Notes: generated from the letters alone by a model not told the origin. A stretch of DNA of 64,000 bases from CAIVVT01 sp963757265 (GCA_963757265.1 CAVWRA010000004.1:186001-250000), one strand, 5' to 3'. Shown: positions 46,038 through 55,823, numbered from the stretch's first letter. A program made the numbers and translations.

Positions 46038-49000
46038 TCAAGCTTCTTTGGCGCTTGATCTTGGAGCTTCGCCATCGCCAAGGATGTTGCGAATCATAGG
46101 CGCGGACAAGTATATCTGCCGAAGGGGCTCTTCCGCGGGCAGGGAATTTGCCAGCTTCATGATCGTCTCACGGCTGAGCGCCAGTTGGCGATCCGCTGAA
46201 TCTTGGTCGCCTGAATTCCGGTAGAGTTCAAAGGCGGTCGCGTGAACGCGCCAGGCCGCCAACGGCAGCTCGAAACCCTCCATCGTCGCCAAAGCCTTGC
46301 CGATGCACTGTTGCGCGCGCGCGAGGTCTGGTTCGGCCAGGGCCACGCGGGCATTTGCTTCCCAGGCCAGTGCCTGCCAGGTGTGTTCCGCGGTCGTCAG
46401 CGTGAGGCTGAGAAACCGTTCGGCTTGCGGCCGGGCCTGTATCAGGTTTCCTTCCGCAAGGCTAAGTTCGGTGAGTCCCCATTCCAGCGTCATTCGCCAA
46501 TACCAGTCATTCAGCGTCCGCCGGCGATCCATATCGTCCCTTGCCGCGAAGACGTAATCACGCGCACGATCGAATTGTCCCAAAGCTGCCTCCGCCAAAC
46601 CTCGCAGAACCAGGGACTGCTGGAGAGGCCAGGGAACCGGGAGTGGGGAGCCAGGCGCAGCACGCAGCCCAGAATCCCAGACTAAAGGAACCGCCGATTC
46701 GCAGATCGTCAGGACTCCGGCAAAGTCGCAGGCCATGAGGTGCAGCCACGCGCGAGCGATGTGCAAGGCGCGCGCCCGGAAAGAAAAGTCTCCATTATTG
46801 TGTGCCACCGTGATCGCTTTCTCGATCTCTCGAGAAGCCTCGCCCCACTCTCCCAGGAATATAAGATCAAACACATGGAGAAGCTGCCATGGTTCCCAGC
46901 CAATACCGAGCAGAGACGGGTGAACGGTGTCAGCATCGAGCCACATCTTCAGGCCATCGGCGTAGCTTCGATACGACTTGCGGTACTCGGACGAATACCA
47001 CTGGATGGAACTATAGTTGAGGAGGTGCGGCGCCACCACTTGTGGGTCGCCCATTTTCCGGATCTCACCTATGGCATTGCGGTACTCCTCCGCCTGCTGA
47101 GGATTCCATCCGCACAGCCACAAGCAGAGAGAAAGGCAGGACGCATAGGCTGGAAGATGCTTCATCGGATCAGAAGTTCGAACGACGTGGAGTGCCCGTT
47201 CCAATAGTTCGAGTCCGCGTTCAGAACTCTCCAGTGACCCACCGAGCGCCTGCTCGACGAGCGCACGTACCTCGACGTCGATCAGACCGTAATGAGCCGC
47301 TCTTGCAGTCAGAACCGAGTAGGTTTCGGCGGCGCGGATGTCTCCCAGCGCAGCATAAACCCCAGCCAGCCTCTCCAGAATCCCAGTCTCGCTTACGGCG
47401 CGCTCCGCATCCGGCAGCTTGTTCACCAGCTCCAGAGCGTGCTCAAGAATCCCTGTGGCTTGCAGGGGTTCAAACCGCCGCCCGGCCGCATCCGCCGCCA
47501 GCCGCAGGTACTTGATGGCACGCTGCCAATCGCCCCCCTGCTCGAAGTGGCCCGCCAGTTCAGCCGCCACTTCGCTTTCATGTTTGGAGAAAAGCTCCTC
47601 CAGCCGCTCCCCGATGCGCAGCTGCCGTTTCGCCCGGCGCCCAGGCGTCTGGCGGAGGTAGAAGACCTCCCGGTATAGTGCGTGTGTAAACTCGTAGCGC
47701 ACGGAGACGGTCCCGTCCGGAAACTCACGCGATTCCGCCCAGCGCACGATGTAGTGACGGCGCGACAATTCGTCGCAAAGTTCTTCAAACGTCTCCTCGT
47801 CCAGGCCCGCGGGGATGGCATTGACGCTCGCCGAAAACATGACGCCGTTAATGCTGGCCACTTCCAGCGCCCGCTGCTGTTCGCTGGTAAGATGCTCGAT
47901 CTGGGCTTCGATTACCTGACGCAGAGTCTCGGGCACATCGAGACCGATCTGTCCGATGGGGACTCGGAGGCGCCACTTCCCTTCCTCGCCCGAGATCTGG
48001 CCGTGCGCGGCCATGTGCTCCAGGGTGGCGAGCATGAACAGCGGATTACCCCCCGAGTGCCGATGGATCAGCTCGGCAAAACCCTCCGGCAGGCCGCCCC
48101 CCGGAGACTCCGCGCCCACGTATTCGGCTACGTCTGCTTTCTCAAGCGGCGCGAGCGTAATTTCCTGACACAGGTGATGCACCAGCAGATCCTGCTTAAG
48201 CCTCTTCAGCGGATGCTCGGGAACTGCCATGTCCACCGGCCGCATCGTGATGATCACCATAGTCTTCGCCGTCGTCCGATGGCGGGCAAAAGCGGAGATG
48301 AGATCGACCGTCGAGGGATCAACCCATTGCAGATCCTCGAACCCGAACAACAGAGGCGCTTCCAAGTTGACCGTGGCGATCGCCTCGCGGATCTCGCGCA
48401 ACATTCGATCCCGCGTCGCTCCCAAGATCTCCTGCTGCAGTGCCTGCCGCTGTTCGCGCTTCAAAAGTGAAGGAAACTGCACCAGCCAGGTGGGCGCTTG
48501 TGCGGCCAGAATCTCAATCACTCGCTTCCCCTCCGAACCATGGCACAACTGACCGAGCGCTTCCAGCATCGGGTAATACGCTTCCGTCCCGCCATAGCCT
48601 TCCACGCATTGGCCTCGGGCGATGCGCAGGGATGGCTGCTCGACGACGGCCTGGCGTTGGAATTCGTCCACCAGGGCAGTCTTTCCGATTCCCGGCTCTC
48701 CCGTGATGAAGACGATCTGGTGCTGCCCGCTCAAGGCCCTTCGGAGGCAGGCTCGCAACGCGCCAAGCTCGCGGTCTCTGCCCACCAGTTTTCCGCGATC
48801 CGGGCTCGCCGGCGCCAAGGCGCCTGCAGACCCGCTATCCGTCACCGTGGCCACAAATCGATACCCGCGCCGGGGCAGGGTCTCGATGAAAAGGGAATTC
48901 CTGGCGCGGTCCCCCAAGGTGCTCCGGATGTCGGCGATCTGATATTTGAGGACTTCCGGCTGGACGAAGGTATCGGGCCACACAGTTTCCAGGAGCTCAT

Positions 49001-49154
49001 CCTGGGTCACCAGGCGGCCGGCGTGCTCCACAAGATGACGTAGGACGGCGAAAGCTTTGGGAGTCAGTAGGACGCGTTCGTCGTCCGGGGCATCCCCGCG
49101 CCGCCACAGGCATTGATTGACGGTATCCAGCCGGAATGGGGGAAACTCCTTCAT
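46038..49154 (-). CDS. Winged-helix, AAA-type ATPase and TPR transcriptional regulator
   Basis: The 1038-aa protein starts with an OmpR/CadC-type winged helix (about 1-105: LTPKAFAVLRHLVEHAGRLV, VLKYQIADIRSTLGD, LPRRGYRFVATV). An AAA/STAND-like ATPase with Walker A GEPGIGKTAL (about residue 150) and a Walker B-like LLFGFEDLQWVD follows. The C-terminal half is alpha-helical TPR-like repeats. This is the architecture of the large signal-integrating regulators frequent in Acidobacteria. There is no membrane helix. The frame is intact over 3.1 kb. Targets are unknown; the divergent HdeD/DUF1269 genes are candidates. Confidence 0.88.
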   Translation of the reverse strand: MKEFPPFRLDTVNQCLWRRGDAPDDERVLLTPKAFAVLRHLVEHAGRLVTQDELLETVWPDTFVQPEVLKYQIADIRSTLGDRARNSLFIETLPRRGYRFVATVTDSGSAGALAPASPDRGKLVGRDRELGALRACLRRALSGQHQIVFITGEPGIGKTALVDEFQRQAVVEQPSLRIARGQCVEGYGGTEAYYPMLEALGQLCHGSEGKRVIEILAAQAPTWLVQFPSLLKREQRQALQQEILGATRDRMLREIREAIATVNLEAPLLFGFEDLQWVDPSTVDLISAFARHRTTAKTMVIITMRPVDMAVPEHPLKRLKQDLLVHHLCQEITLAPLEKADVAEYVGAESPGGGLPEGFAELIHRHSGGNPLFMLATLEHMAAHGQISGEEGKWRLRVPIGQIGLDVPETLRQVIEAQIEHLTSEQQRALEVASINGVMFSASVNAIPAGLDEETFEELCDELSRRHYIVRWAESREFPDGTVSVRYEFTHALYREVFYLRQTPGRRAKRQLRIGERLEELFSKHESEVAAELAGHFEQGGDWQRAIKYLRLAADAAGRRFEPLQATGILEHALELVNKLPDAERAVSETGILERLAGVYAALGDIRAAETYSVLTARAAHYGLIDVEVRALVEQALGGSLESSERGLELLERALHVVRTSDPMKHLPAYASCLSLCLWLCGWNPQQAEEYRNAIGEIRKMGDPQVVAPHLLNYSSIQWYSSEYRKSYRSYADGLKMWLDADTVHPSLLGIGWEPWQLLHVFDLIFLGEWGEASREIEKAITVAHNNGDFSFRARALHIARAWLHLMACDFAGVLTICESAVPLVWDSGLRAAPGSPLPVPWPLQQSLVLRGLAEAALGQFDRARDYVFAARDDMDRRRTLNDWYWRMTLEWGLTELSLAEGNLIQARPQAERFLSLTLTTAEHTWQALAWEANARVALAEPDLARAQQCIGKALATMEGFELPLAAWRVHATAFELYRNSGDQDSADRQLALSRETIMKLANSLPAEEPLRQIYLSAPMIRNILGDGEAPRSSAKEA

Positions 49155-49549
49155 GACCGTAGCTGCCCGCTTTCAGCCAGAATTTCCTTTGAAACTTCGG
49201 TATCCCGTTCGATTCTACACCTAGCCGTTATCCTTCGTTACCGCGGCTGTCTTCGTCCTCAGCCACCGGCGGGACGATTCGGCTAAGCGACTTTCTCCAT
49301 CACCCCCAAACCGATTTCGCGGCAAAAATGGTGCATCAACTACCTCACTTCTCCTCTATTCGAGTGATCGACGGATAGCGCAAACGCCGGAAAGCCCGGA
49401 CAACTGGCCCTGAAGCTCCATTGTTGAGCGGTTAGCTCCGCCGATCTTCCCACCAGCCCTGCATTCCTTCCTTCCACCAAAACCTGACCGCAACCTCACG
49501 ACGGCAACCCACCACTTCCCGTAATCTCGCAACAGGAGAACAAACAACA
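49155..49549. other. Divergent intergenic region
   Basis: It separates the large regulator (minus) from hdeD (plus) and must hold both promoters. No clear operator or terminator was seen. Confidence 0.35.
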
Positions 49550-50134
49550 ATGGCACGACCATTCGACAATCCACTTATCGCGGGCCTGGACGAGGTCCGC
49601 AACTCGTGGGGCTGGTTCCTGGCCCTCGGGATCTTACTCACCATCCTCGGGGTGGCCTGCATCATCTGTGATGTAACCGCCACATTTGCAACGGTGTTGG
49701 TCTTTGGCTGGCTGCTTCTGATCGGCGGAGTTTTCGCCCTGATTCAGGCCTTCACTATCGGGTCCTGGAGCGGATTCTTCCTGTATCTGCTGAGCGCGCT
49801 GTTTCGGGGATTCACAGGGTATTTGCTGGTTCGCTATCCGGTCATCGGCGCCGAGAGCCTCACCCTGGTACTTAGCTCGTTCTTCATCGTGGGCGGACTG
49901 TTCCGGGCCATCGGTTCCGGGATGGCAAAGTTCCCCCGGTGGGGCTGGGGTGTCTTCTCCGGAATCGTCTCGGTGGTGTTGGGAGTCATGGTGCTCTGGC
50001 AGATGCCGATTACGGGCATCTGGTTCATCGGATTTGCCGTCGGCGTTGATCTCATCGTGGACGGCGTCGCGGTGACCAGTTTCGCCTCCGCGATCCACCA
50101 TTTGCCCAAAAGGACCGTTTTAGAAGCCGCGTAA
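49550..50134 (+). CDS. hdeD: HdeD-family membrane protein
   Basis: The 194-aa product has six hydrophobic helices in three pairs, starting SWGWFLALGILLTILGVACI and VLVFGWLLLIGGVFALIQAF. DUF308/HdeD repeats usually show such pairs. HdeD in enterobacteria protects against acid at high cell density; the role in this organism is inferred. The ATG follows ACAGGAG. The DUF1269 gene lies 36 bases downstream, so the two are probably one operon. Confidence 0.88.
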   Translation: MARPFDNPLIAGLDEVRNSWGWFLALGILLTILGVACIICDVTATFATVLVFGWLLLIGGVFALIQAFTIGSWSGFFLYLLSALFRGFTGYLLVRYPVIGAESLTLVLSSFFIVGGLFRAIGSGMAKFPRWGWGVFSGIVSVVLGVMVLWQMPITGIWFIGFAVGVDLIVDGVAVTSFASAIHHLPKRTVLEAA

Positions 50135-50170
50135 ACCACGGCGTATATTTCAGCAGAAAGAAGCATCTCA

Positions 50171-50983
50171 ATGGAAAGAATACTAGTTGTAGTTTTTGAC
50201 GACGAACCGAGAACCTATGAGGGAGCGCATGCCCTCAAGCAACTCGATGCCGAAGGAAGCATCGCAATTCACGCGGAAGCCGTGATCAAGAAGAACGCCG
50301 ATGGCACAGTCACAATCAAGCAGTCGGAAGACGACTTCCCCATCCGCACCCTTGGCGGAACCGCGATCGGAAGCTTGATCGGCCTGCTCGAGGGGCCGGT
50401 TGGCTGGGCGGTCGGCGCCACAGCGGGCTTGCTCGCGGGTAGCATCGGCGACTTGCACGCAGCGGGAGTCGACGCGGAGTTCGTCGATGAGGTTGCTGCC
50501 ACCCTGTCACCCGGCAAGTGCGCAGTGATCGCCGACCTCAGCGAGGAGTGGGTCACGCCCGTGGATACCCGGATGGAAGCCTTGGGCGGAACCGTGTTTC
50601 GCAAAGCCCGAAAGAACGTCGAAGACGATGAACGGGCACGCGATGTGGCCGAGCTCCGCGCGGACATCGATCAATTGAAGGCCGAGCTTGCTCACGTCCA
50701 TGGCGAACGCAAGGCCAAGCTCCAGGCCAGGATTGACAAGCTTAATGCCGAGCTCGAAGCCGAGCTAGATCAGGCCAGGCAGAGGTCCGAGCAAATCAAG
50801 AGCGAGACCGAAGCCAAAGTAAAGGCCCTGCAGAACAAGGCCGAAAAGACGCAAGGTGCAATCAAAGCCACCTTCGAGGCGCGCGTGAAGTGGATCCGCG
50901 ACGACTACGATCAATCGCAGGCCAAGCTGAAACACATGCTCGCCGGGCACCTAAAGGAAGCAGCGGCGCGGCTAGAGAAGTAG
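50171..50983 (+). CDS. DUF1269-family protein with long C-terminal coiled coil
   Basis: The 270-aa product begins with a ferredoxin-like fold (MERILVVVFDDEPRTYEGAH) and a Gly-rich hairpin (GGTAIGSLIGLLEGPVGWAV), typical of DUF1269. A second globular part follows (CAVIADLSEEWVTPVDTRME). From about residue 155 to the end it is a charged coiled coil (LRADIDQLKAELAHVHGERK). The Gly-rich helix could insert in or touch membranes. The neighbouring HdeD gene suggests an envelope-stress role. Confidence 0.78.
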   Translation: MERILVVVFDDEPRTYEGAHALKQLDAEGSIAIHAEAVIKKNADGTVTIKQSEDDFPIRTLGGTAIGSLIGLLEGPVGWAVGATAGLLAGSIGDLHAAGVDAEFVDEVAATLSPGKCAVIADLSEEWVTPVDTRMEALGGTVFRKARKNVEDDERARDVAELRADIDQLKAELAHVHGERKAKLQARIDKLNAELEAELDQARQRSEQIKSETEAKVKALQNKAEKTQGAIKATFEARVKWIRDDYDQSQAKLKHMLAGHLKEAAARLEK

Positions 50984-51001
50984 AACGGGCCGAAGAAAGC
51001 A

Positions 51002-51334
51002 ATGCCCACCGATACCCACGCCGCAAGCCATGGTGCCGAAGTGGGCGACAAGGTAGCCATCTACGGCCGGGTCACCATCGCAACCTCGGGCGAGATGCGC
51101 AGAACGCTGTCTGACGCCTTGCGTGCGAAGCCGGTCAACTTGTCCGTCGATTTGTCCGATGTCTCGTACATCGACACTTCCGGATTAGCCACGCTGGTGG
51201 AGGCGCTCCGAATTGCACGCAGGCAAGGCACGCGGCTGATCCTGGACGGGATCCACGATCAGCCGCTTTACCTTCTTGAGATCACGCACTTCAATCGTCT
51301 GTTCGACATGGCTGGACAGGAGGCAGGGACGTGA
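51002..51334 (+). CDS. mlaB: STAS-domain protein (MlaB-like)
   Basis: The 110-aa protein is a STAS domain (VAIYGRVTIATSGEMRRTLS, NLSVDLSDVSYIDTSGLATL). In Mla systems the STAS protein binds the ATPase and helps complex activity. The Ser in DTSG is conserved, as in anti-anti-sigma factors. Its stop overlaps the GTG of the permease, so they are coupled. The ATG follows the DUF1269 stop by 18 bases. Confidence 0.82.
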   Translation: MPTDTHAASHGAEVGDKVAIYGRVTIATSGEMRRTLSDALRAKPVNLSVDLSDVSYIDTSGLATLVEALRIARRQGTRLILDGIHDQPLYLLEITHFNRLFDMAGQEAGT

Positions 51335-52134
51335 ACGTCTTGGAACCCATCGGTGGCGGCGTCCTCCGCGGACTCGCCTACATTGGCGGACTTACAATGC
51401 AGGGCTGGGCGGGCCTGCGTGCCACTCCCCGCGTGCTTCCGCTCGTGGGCAAGCCTGGGCGCTGGCGAGCGGCATTGCACCAGATGGCGGCTGTCGGCGT
51501 GGATGCGCTGCCGATGGTCGGCATCATGTCCATGTGCGCCGGATTCACCCTGGCCATGCAGGCCGGGGCCGAACTGCGCAGGTTCGGAGCGCTGCAGTAC
51601 GTCATCGACACCGTGGCCATCGGCTTCACGCGCGAACTGGGTCCGCTGCTAACGGCTTTCGTCGTGAGCGGCCGCTCGGGATCGGCATTTTCAGCCGAAA
51701 TCGGAACCATGGTGGTCACCAGCGAGATCGACGCGCTCCGGACCATGGCTATCGATCCGATCGAGTTTGTGTTGGCGCCGAAGTACCTCGCGACGATCAT
51801 TACAATCCCCTGCCTGAGCATCATGAGCAACGCATTCGGCATCCTGGCGGGCTTCGGGTTTATGTTCATCACCACCGGGTACAGGTTCTCCATGTATCTG
51901 CGATATGTCGCCGACTCGATTCAGCTGCATGACGTCTTTGCCGGGCTGCTGAAAAGTCTGGTGTTCGCGATCATTATCGTCAACGTCGGGTGCCTGGAAG
52001 GTTTCAGGACACGAGGAGGACCGGACGCGGTGGGGCGGTCGGCCACTTCCGCCGTGGTCTGGTCGACCTTTCTTGTGATCCTTGCCGACGTGTTTTTCAC
52101 GGCGATCTTCTACTTGGTGCATAAGGGTGCGTAA
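51331..52134 (+). CDS. mlaE: MlaE-family ABC transporter permease
   Basis: The 267-aa membrane protein shows the MlaE signature: FTLAMQAGAELRRFGALQYV, RELGPLLTAFVVSGRSGSAF and EIGTMVVTSEIDALRTMAID. The last contains the EIGTM coupling region. About five helices are visible. It forms the inner-membrane channel of a lipid transporter that moves phospholipids between membranes. The GTG start overlaps the STAS stop. Confidence 0.92.
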   Translation: MNVLEPIGGGVLRGLAYIGGLTMQGWAGLRATPRVLPLVGKPGRWRAALHQMAAVGVDALPMVGIMSMCAGFTLAMQAGAELRRFGALQYVIDTVAIGFTRELGPLLTAFVVSGRSGSAFSAEIGTMVVTSEIDALRTMAIDPIEFVLAPKYLATIITIPCLSIMSNAFGILAGFGFMFITTGYRFSMYLRYVADSIQLHDVFAGLLKSLVFAIIIVNVGCLEGFRTRGGPDAVGRSATSAVVWSTFLVILADVFFTAIFYLVHKGA

Positions 52135-52144
52135 GAGTTGGCCT

Positions 52145-52953
52145 ATGGCAGACCCAGTGATCTCCGTGGAGAACTTGACGGTCCAGTACGGCGACCATCG
52201 TGTGCTGGATGGCGTGAACCTGAACATTGAAGCGGGTGAAGTGATGGCGCTGCTCGGCGGCAGCGGCTCCGGCAAAACCACCATCCTGCGGCACATCATC
52301 GGACTCGAGCGGCCTACCTCGGCACGATCCGCATCCGGGGCGTCGATATCAACCGCTGCTCGCCGAGAGAACTCAAGGACATCCGCCGCACCATGGGCGT
52401 AGCCTTCCAGGAGTGTGCGTTGTTCAATGCCATGTCCATAGAAGAAAATGTCGCCCTGCCTCTGCACGAATTGACCGGCCTGGCGGATCCCGTCATCGAA
52501 ATCATCACGTACATAAGACTCGCGGCCGTGGGTCTGAGTCAAGCCGCCAGGCAGATGCCTCAAGAACTGTCGGGGGGCATGAAGAAACGCGCCGCCGTCG
52601 CCCGGGCTACCGCACTCGATCCCGAAATTCTGGTCTTCGACGAACCGTCGGCAGGCCTGGATCCTATTGTCGCGGCCGGGCTGGACGAACTGATCCTGCT
52701 CTTGAAGCGCGCCCTCCACATGACCATGCTGGTCGTTACCCATGAGTTGGCCAGCGCATCCCGCATCGCCGACCGTGTGGCCATGTTGGACCGCGGAGCG
52801 CTCATCGCGGTTGACGACAAAGATGAGATCCAGAAGAGCACCCAGCCTCGCATCCGGCAGTTCCTCGACCGTGTTCCTGATCCCATTGCGGAAGGCGCGG
52901 CCGTTCAGGACCGGTTTCGAGAATTGGCGGGGATCACAGGAGGGCGAGCATGA
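52145..52953 (+). CDS. mlaF: MlaF-family ABC transporter ATPase, one frameshift
   Basis: The ATPase energises the Mla lipid transporter. Walker A GGSGSGKTT, signature LSGGMKKRAAVARA, Walker B EILVFDEPSAGLDP and switch His in VVTHE are all present. The first 60 codons are in one frame. A missing G near 52318 (ACCTCGGC instead of the expected ACCTCGGGC) shifts the rest until the TGA at 52953. Apart from this the 269-aa protein is complete. As it sits within an otherwise intact operon, a sequence error is likelier than decay. The stop overlaps the ATG of the MCE gene. Confidence 0.9.
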
Positions 52954-53915
52954 AAACGGAAGCCAAAGTCGGCGCTTTCGTTATGGTGTGCGCGGCGGTG
53001 CTGCTCGCCACCATCTATCACGTAAGCAACGCGCAGATCAGGGGAGCGCGCACCCCCTACCGGACGTACTTGAAGTATGCGGGCGGGCTGGAGCCCGGAG
53101 CAGACGTCCTGTTTGGCGGCATCAAGGTGGGCCAGGTGACAGCTGTCCGGCCCGACCCGCAGGACCCCACTCGGATTGAGATTCTGTTGGAGGTCCGGGA
53201 GGGCACGCCACTCAACGCCAAGTCTGTGGCGAAGCTGGGATCGGTGACCGTGATTACCAGCCCGGTCATCTCCATCAGCATGGGATCGAATGACGCGCCC
53301 CGGTTGCCGGCCTATAGCGCGATCCCGTCGGCGGAGACCATCAGTCTGGACGACACTGAGCGCAAAGTCGCGGCCCTCGCCGATTCCGCGCAGGGACTGC
53401 TGGAGGCGGTGCATACGGACGTGAACGAAGTCACGGGCGACGCCCGACAACTCATGTCGAATCTGAACGAGGTCACGGGCAAACCGAACCAGCAGCATCT
53501 GGCGGAGATTCTGGCGAATGCGGATGCGATGGTTGCGCGATTGTCGCCCAAGATCGATCAGATCAGCGACCAGGCTCTTAAGCTCACCAAAGAAGCGAAT
53601 GACGCCTTAGCGAAAGTCGGGCCTACTGTGGACAATGCCAACGCAACTGTGTCCAACGCGAACGAAACGATTACCAAGCTTCGCGATCCGCTGCAGGCAG
53701 ACCTGACCGAATTGCACACGACGCTCGATCAGGCGCACAGTCTGATGGCAGATCTGCAGGCTGCGATTCGGGCAAAAGACCAGGACATGACATACACGCT
53801 GGAGAACATGCGTTCGGCTACCGACAATCTCAACGAACTGACGGAGTCGGTTAAGGAACGTCCATGGAGTTTGATTCGGATCAAGCAGCCGAAGGACCGG
53901 AAAGTTCCGCAATGA
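52950..53915 (+). CDS. mlaD: MlaD-like MCE-domain lipid transport protein
   Basis: The 321-aa protein has one N-terminal membrane helix (VGAFVMVCAAVLLATIYHV) and an MCE domain (about 38-115: YAGGLEPGADVLFGGIKVGQ, then SVAKLGSVTVITSPVISISM). A long alpha-helical periplasmic tail follows, rich in heptad patterns. It ends with ERPWSLIRIKQPKDRKVP. MCE proteins form hexameric tubes for phospholipid transfer. The long tail suggests a needle-like extension rather than the short E. coli MlaD. Confidence 0.92.
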   Translation: MKTEAKVGAFVMVCAAVLLATIYHVSNAQIRGARTPYRTYLKYAGGLEPGADVLFGGIKVGQVTAVRPDPQDPTRIEILLEVREGTPLNAKSVAKLGSVTVITSPVISISMGSNDAPRLPAYSAIPSAETISLDDTERKVAALADSAQGLLEAVHTDVNEVTGDARQLMSNLNEVTGKPNQQHLAEILANADAMVARLSPKIDQISDQALKLTKEANDALAKVGPTVDNANATVSNANETITKLRDPLQADLTELHTTLDQAHSLMADLQAAIRAKDQDMTYTLENMRSATDNLNELTESVKERPWSLIRIKQPKDRKVPQ

Positions 53916-53925
53916 TGAGGACTTC

Positions 53926-54564
53926 ATGACGACGAAGACACTGGTGGGCCTGAGCGGTTATGCGGTAATGCTGATGTTGGCTGGATGCGGAGGCAAAATC
54001 CGGTATCCGAGCTACTACGCATTGGAGATCCCTCCTGCTCCAGTTCCGGCTGTTCGCGACACGCGCTTTACGGCCACGATAGCAGTACGCCGGTTCGAAG
54101 CTCCGTCTTACCTCCGGCAGGGAAGGATTGTATACCGCCAGTCTCCCGAAGAAATCGGTTTTTACGATTACCACCGCTGGGCCGCTGATCCTGCCGAGAC
54201 GGTAACGACAGCGCTGATCGATTCGCTTCGCTCGTCGCGTCTGTTCGCTTTCGTAAAGCGCTTTGACAGCCAGGGCCAACAGGACTATCTCATGGGCGGA
54301 CGACTGGAACGGCTGGAAGAGATCGATTATGGCGGTGGTGTGCGAGTTGAAGCGAGGCTATCGGCCGAGGTGGTGAATCTGCACGGCGGCGCCATCGTAT
54401 GGACTGGTGACGCCGATGAGAGCCTCGGAGTCAATACTCGCGACGTGGATTCGGTGGTGGTGGAAATGAGTCATGCTATCCAAGAGAGCATTGATGGCCT
54501 CGTGACGAGCTTAGACCGGCAACTCCGTACACAACGACAGGTGATGGATAAACGTTCAGAATGA
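53926..54564 (+). CDS. ABC-type transport auxiliary lipoprotein (PqiC/LetC-like)
   Basis: The 212-aa product has a lipobox (MLMLAGC, Cys21). The mature domain has YYALEIPPAPVPAVRDTRFT then IAVRRFEAPSYLRQGRIVYR and YHRWAADPAETVTTAL, the pattern of PqiC-type lipoproteins. These sit in the outer membrane and receive lipid from MCE tubes. The start lies 10 bases after the MCE stop. It completes an operon of STAS, permease, ATPase, MCE protein and lipoprotein. Confidence 0.82.
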   Translation: MTTKTLVGLSGYAVMLMLAGCGGKIRYPSYYALEIPPAPVPAVRDTRFTATIAVRRFEAPSYLRQGRIVYRQSPEEIGFYDYHRWAADPAETVTTALIDSLRSSRLFAFVKRFDSQGQQDYLMGGRLERLEEIDYGGGVRVEARLSAEVVNLHGGAIVWTGDADESLGVNTRDVDSVVVEMSHAIQESIDGLVTSLDRQLRTQRQVMDKRSE

Positions 54565-54589
54565 GACCCAGGCTGCTGCCCAGGCGGTG

Positions 54590-54707
54590 AGGCCGAAAAA
54601 CGAGGGTTGAAGAAGAAGTGGCGGCCCAGCTCCACGCGCGCTGCCGAGTACCGGTTGTCGCCTTGCCGGATCACCGGAGGCAGTCCGAGTGCGGGCGGGG
54701 GCGACAC
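54590..54707 (-). pseudogene. N-terminal fragment of a di-haem cytochrome c peroxidase (MauG-like)
   Basis: The minus strand reads ALGLPPVIRQGDNRYSAARV then ELGRHFFFNPRFSA, the conserved opening of MauG/CcpA-type peroxidases. No haem motif or further sequence follows. It is a stray fragment between the Mla operon and the IS3 element. Confidence 0.45.
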
Positions 54708-55004
54708 TCAAGAAGCGCAGCCTGCGCCGCCAGATTGCAGAGCGTCGCGATTAAAGCAAGACCCCGTATGGTCCGGAAACTCGATCAAGCCCCACCTCGA
54801 GGCAACCACCAAGGGCGTTGCACTTCAAGCCTCGGAAGTCGAGTTGTTGCGCCGCAAGCCTGCGAGCAATTCTCACGACCTGGAGTACAAAATCCTGGAT
54901 ATTGGAAACACGTCCGCCTCTGAGAGCGGCGCAGCGCACTGACCTGACCGGCGTTTTCTGTACCAGTCGAACGGAGAGATTGGAGACAGAAAGGAACCGG
55001 GGAG

Positions 55005-55283
55005 ATGCCGAAGAAGGCGTTCACGCCAGAGCAGATTGTCGCGAAGTTGCGGCAGATTGAAGTGCTCCTGAGCCAGGGCAAGTCGATTGCGCTAGCCGCT
55101 AAGGAAGCAGGGATCACCGAGCAGACGTTCTACCGCTGGCGCAAGGAATACGGCGGCCTCAAGCTGGAGCAGGCCAGGAAGCTGAAGGATCTGCAGAAAG
55201 AGAATGCGCAGTTACGGCGCGCGGTCGCCGATCTGACGCTGGAGAAGCAGATCCTGAAGGACATCGCCCAGGGAAACTTTTGA
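55005..55283 (+). CDS. IS3-family transposase OrfA
   Basis: This 92-aa helix-turn-helix protein (FTPEQIVAKLRQIEVLLSQG, AGITEQTFYRWRKEYGGL) has a leucine-zipper tail (KLKDLQKENAQLRRAVADLT). It is full length and matches the IS407-type group. It overlaps orfB by four bases, so the product can arise by frameshift or coupling. Confidence 0.88.
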   Translation: MPKKAFTPEQIVAKLRQIEVLLSQGKSIALAAKEAGITEQTFYRWRKEYGGLKLEQARKLKDLQKENAQLRRAVADLTLEKQILKDIAQGNF

Positions 55284-55729
55284 GTCCCGAGCGGCGCCGC
55301 GTGGCCGTCGAGCACGCTCGGGAAAAGGGACTCAGCGAACGGCAGGCGTGTCGCCTGGTGAATCAGCCGCGCGGCATGCAGCGTTACCAGCCGACGCAGC
55401 GGGATGATGAAAACGAACTGACCAAGGCGATCATCGCGCTGGCCAGCCAGTACGGCCGCTACTGATACCGTCGGATCACCGCCTTGCTGAACCGGGATGG
55501 CTGGCACGTGGGCAAGGACCGGATACAGCGCATCTGGCGGCGCGAGGGGTTGAAAGTACCGGCCAAACAGAAGCCACGGGCGCGCCTGTGGCTGAACGAT
55601 GGGTCCTGCATCCGGCTGCGGCCGGAGCGCAAGAATCATGTCTGGAGTTACGACTTCGTGCAGGCCCGCACGCACGACGGGCGCAGCCTGCGGCTGCTGA
55701 CGCTGATCGACGAATTCACGCGCGAATGA
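55280..55729 (+). pseudogene. IS3-family transposase OrfB, in-frame TGA and truncated
   Basis: The frame reads RRRVAVEHAREKGLSERQAC then ASQYGRY, a TGA at 55463-55465 in place of the conserved Gly of YGRYGYRRI, and resumes YRRITALLNRDGWHVGKDRI. It continues to the first Asp motif (VWSYDFVQ) and LTLIDEFTRE, and is then cut at about 55729. The second Asp and the Glu of the DDE site are lost, so it is inactive. Confidence 0.82.
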
Positions 55730-55823
55730 GGGGGACGCACGAGATCTGGTCGCCGCCGCTGTGGCCGACGGGTTGGACGTGGCGGAGTAAACGCGGGCTG
55801 ACTGGCTGAGGCGGGGTGAAGGA

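Larger units (their letters stand above)
54943..55730 (+). mobile_element. IS3-family insertion sequence, truncated on the right
   Basis: A left end starting TGACCTGACCGGCGTTTTC fits IS3-family terminal repeats. It precedes orfA and orfB in the usual overlapping layout. The element is cut inside orfB at about 55729, and no matching right repeat was found. Confidence 0.7.
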
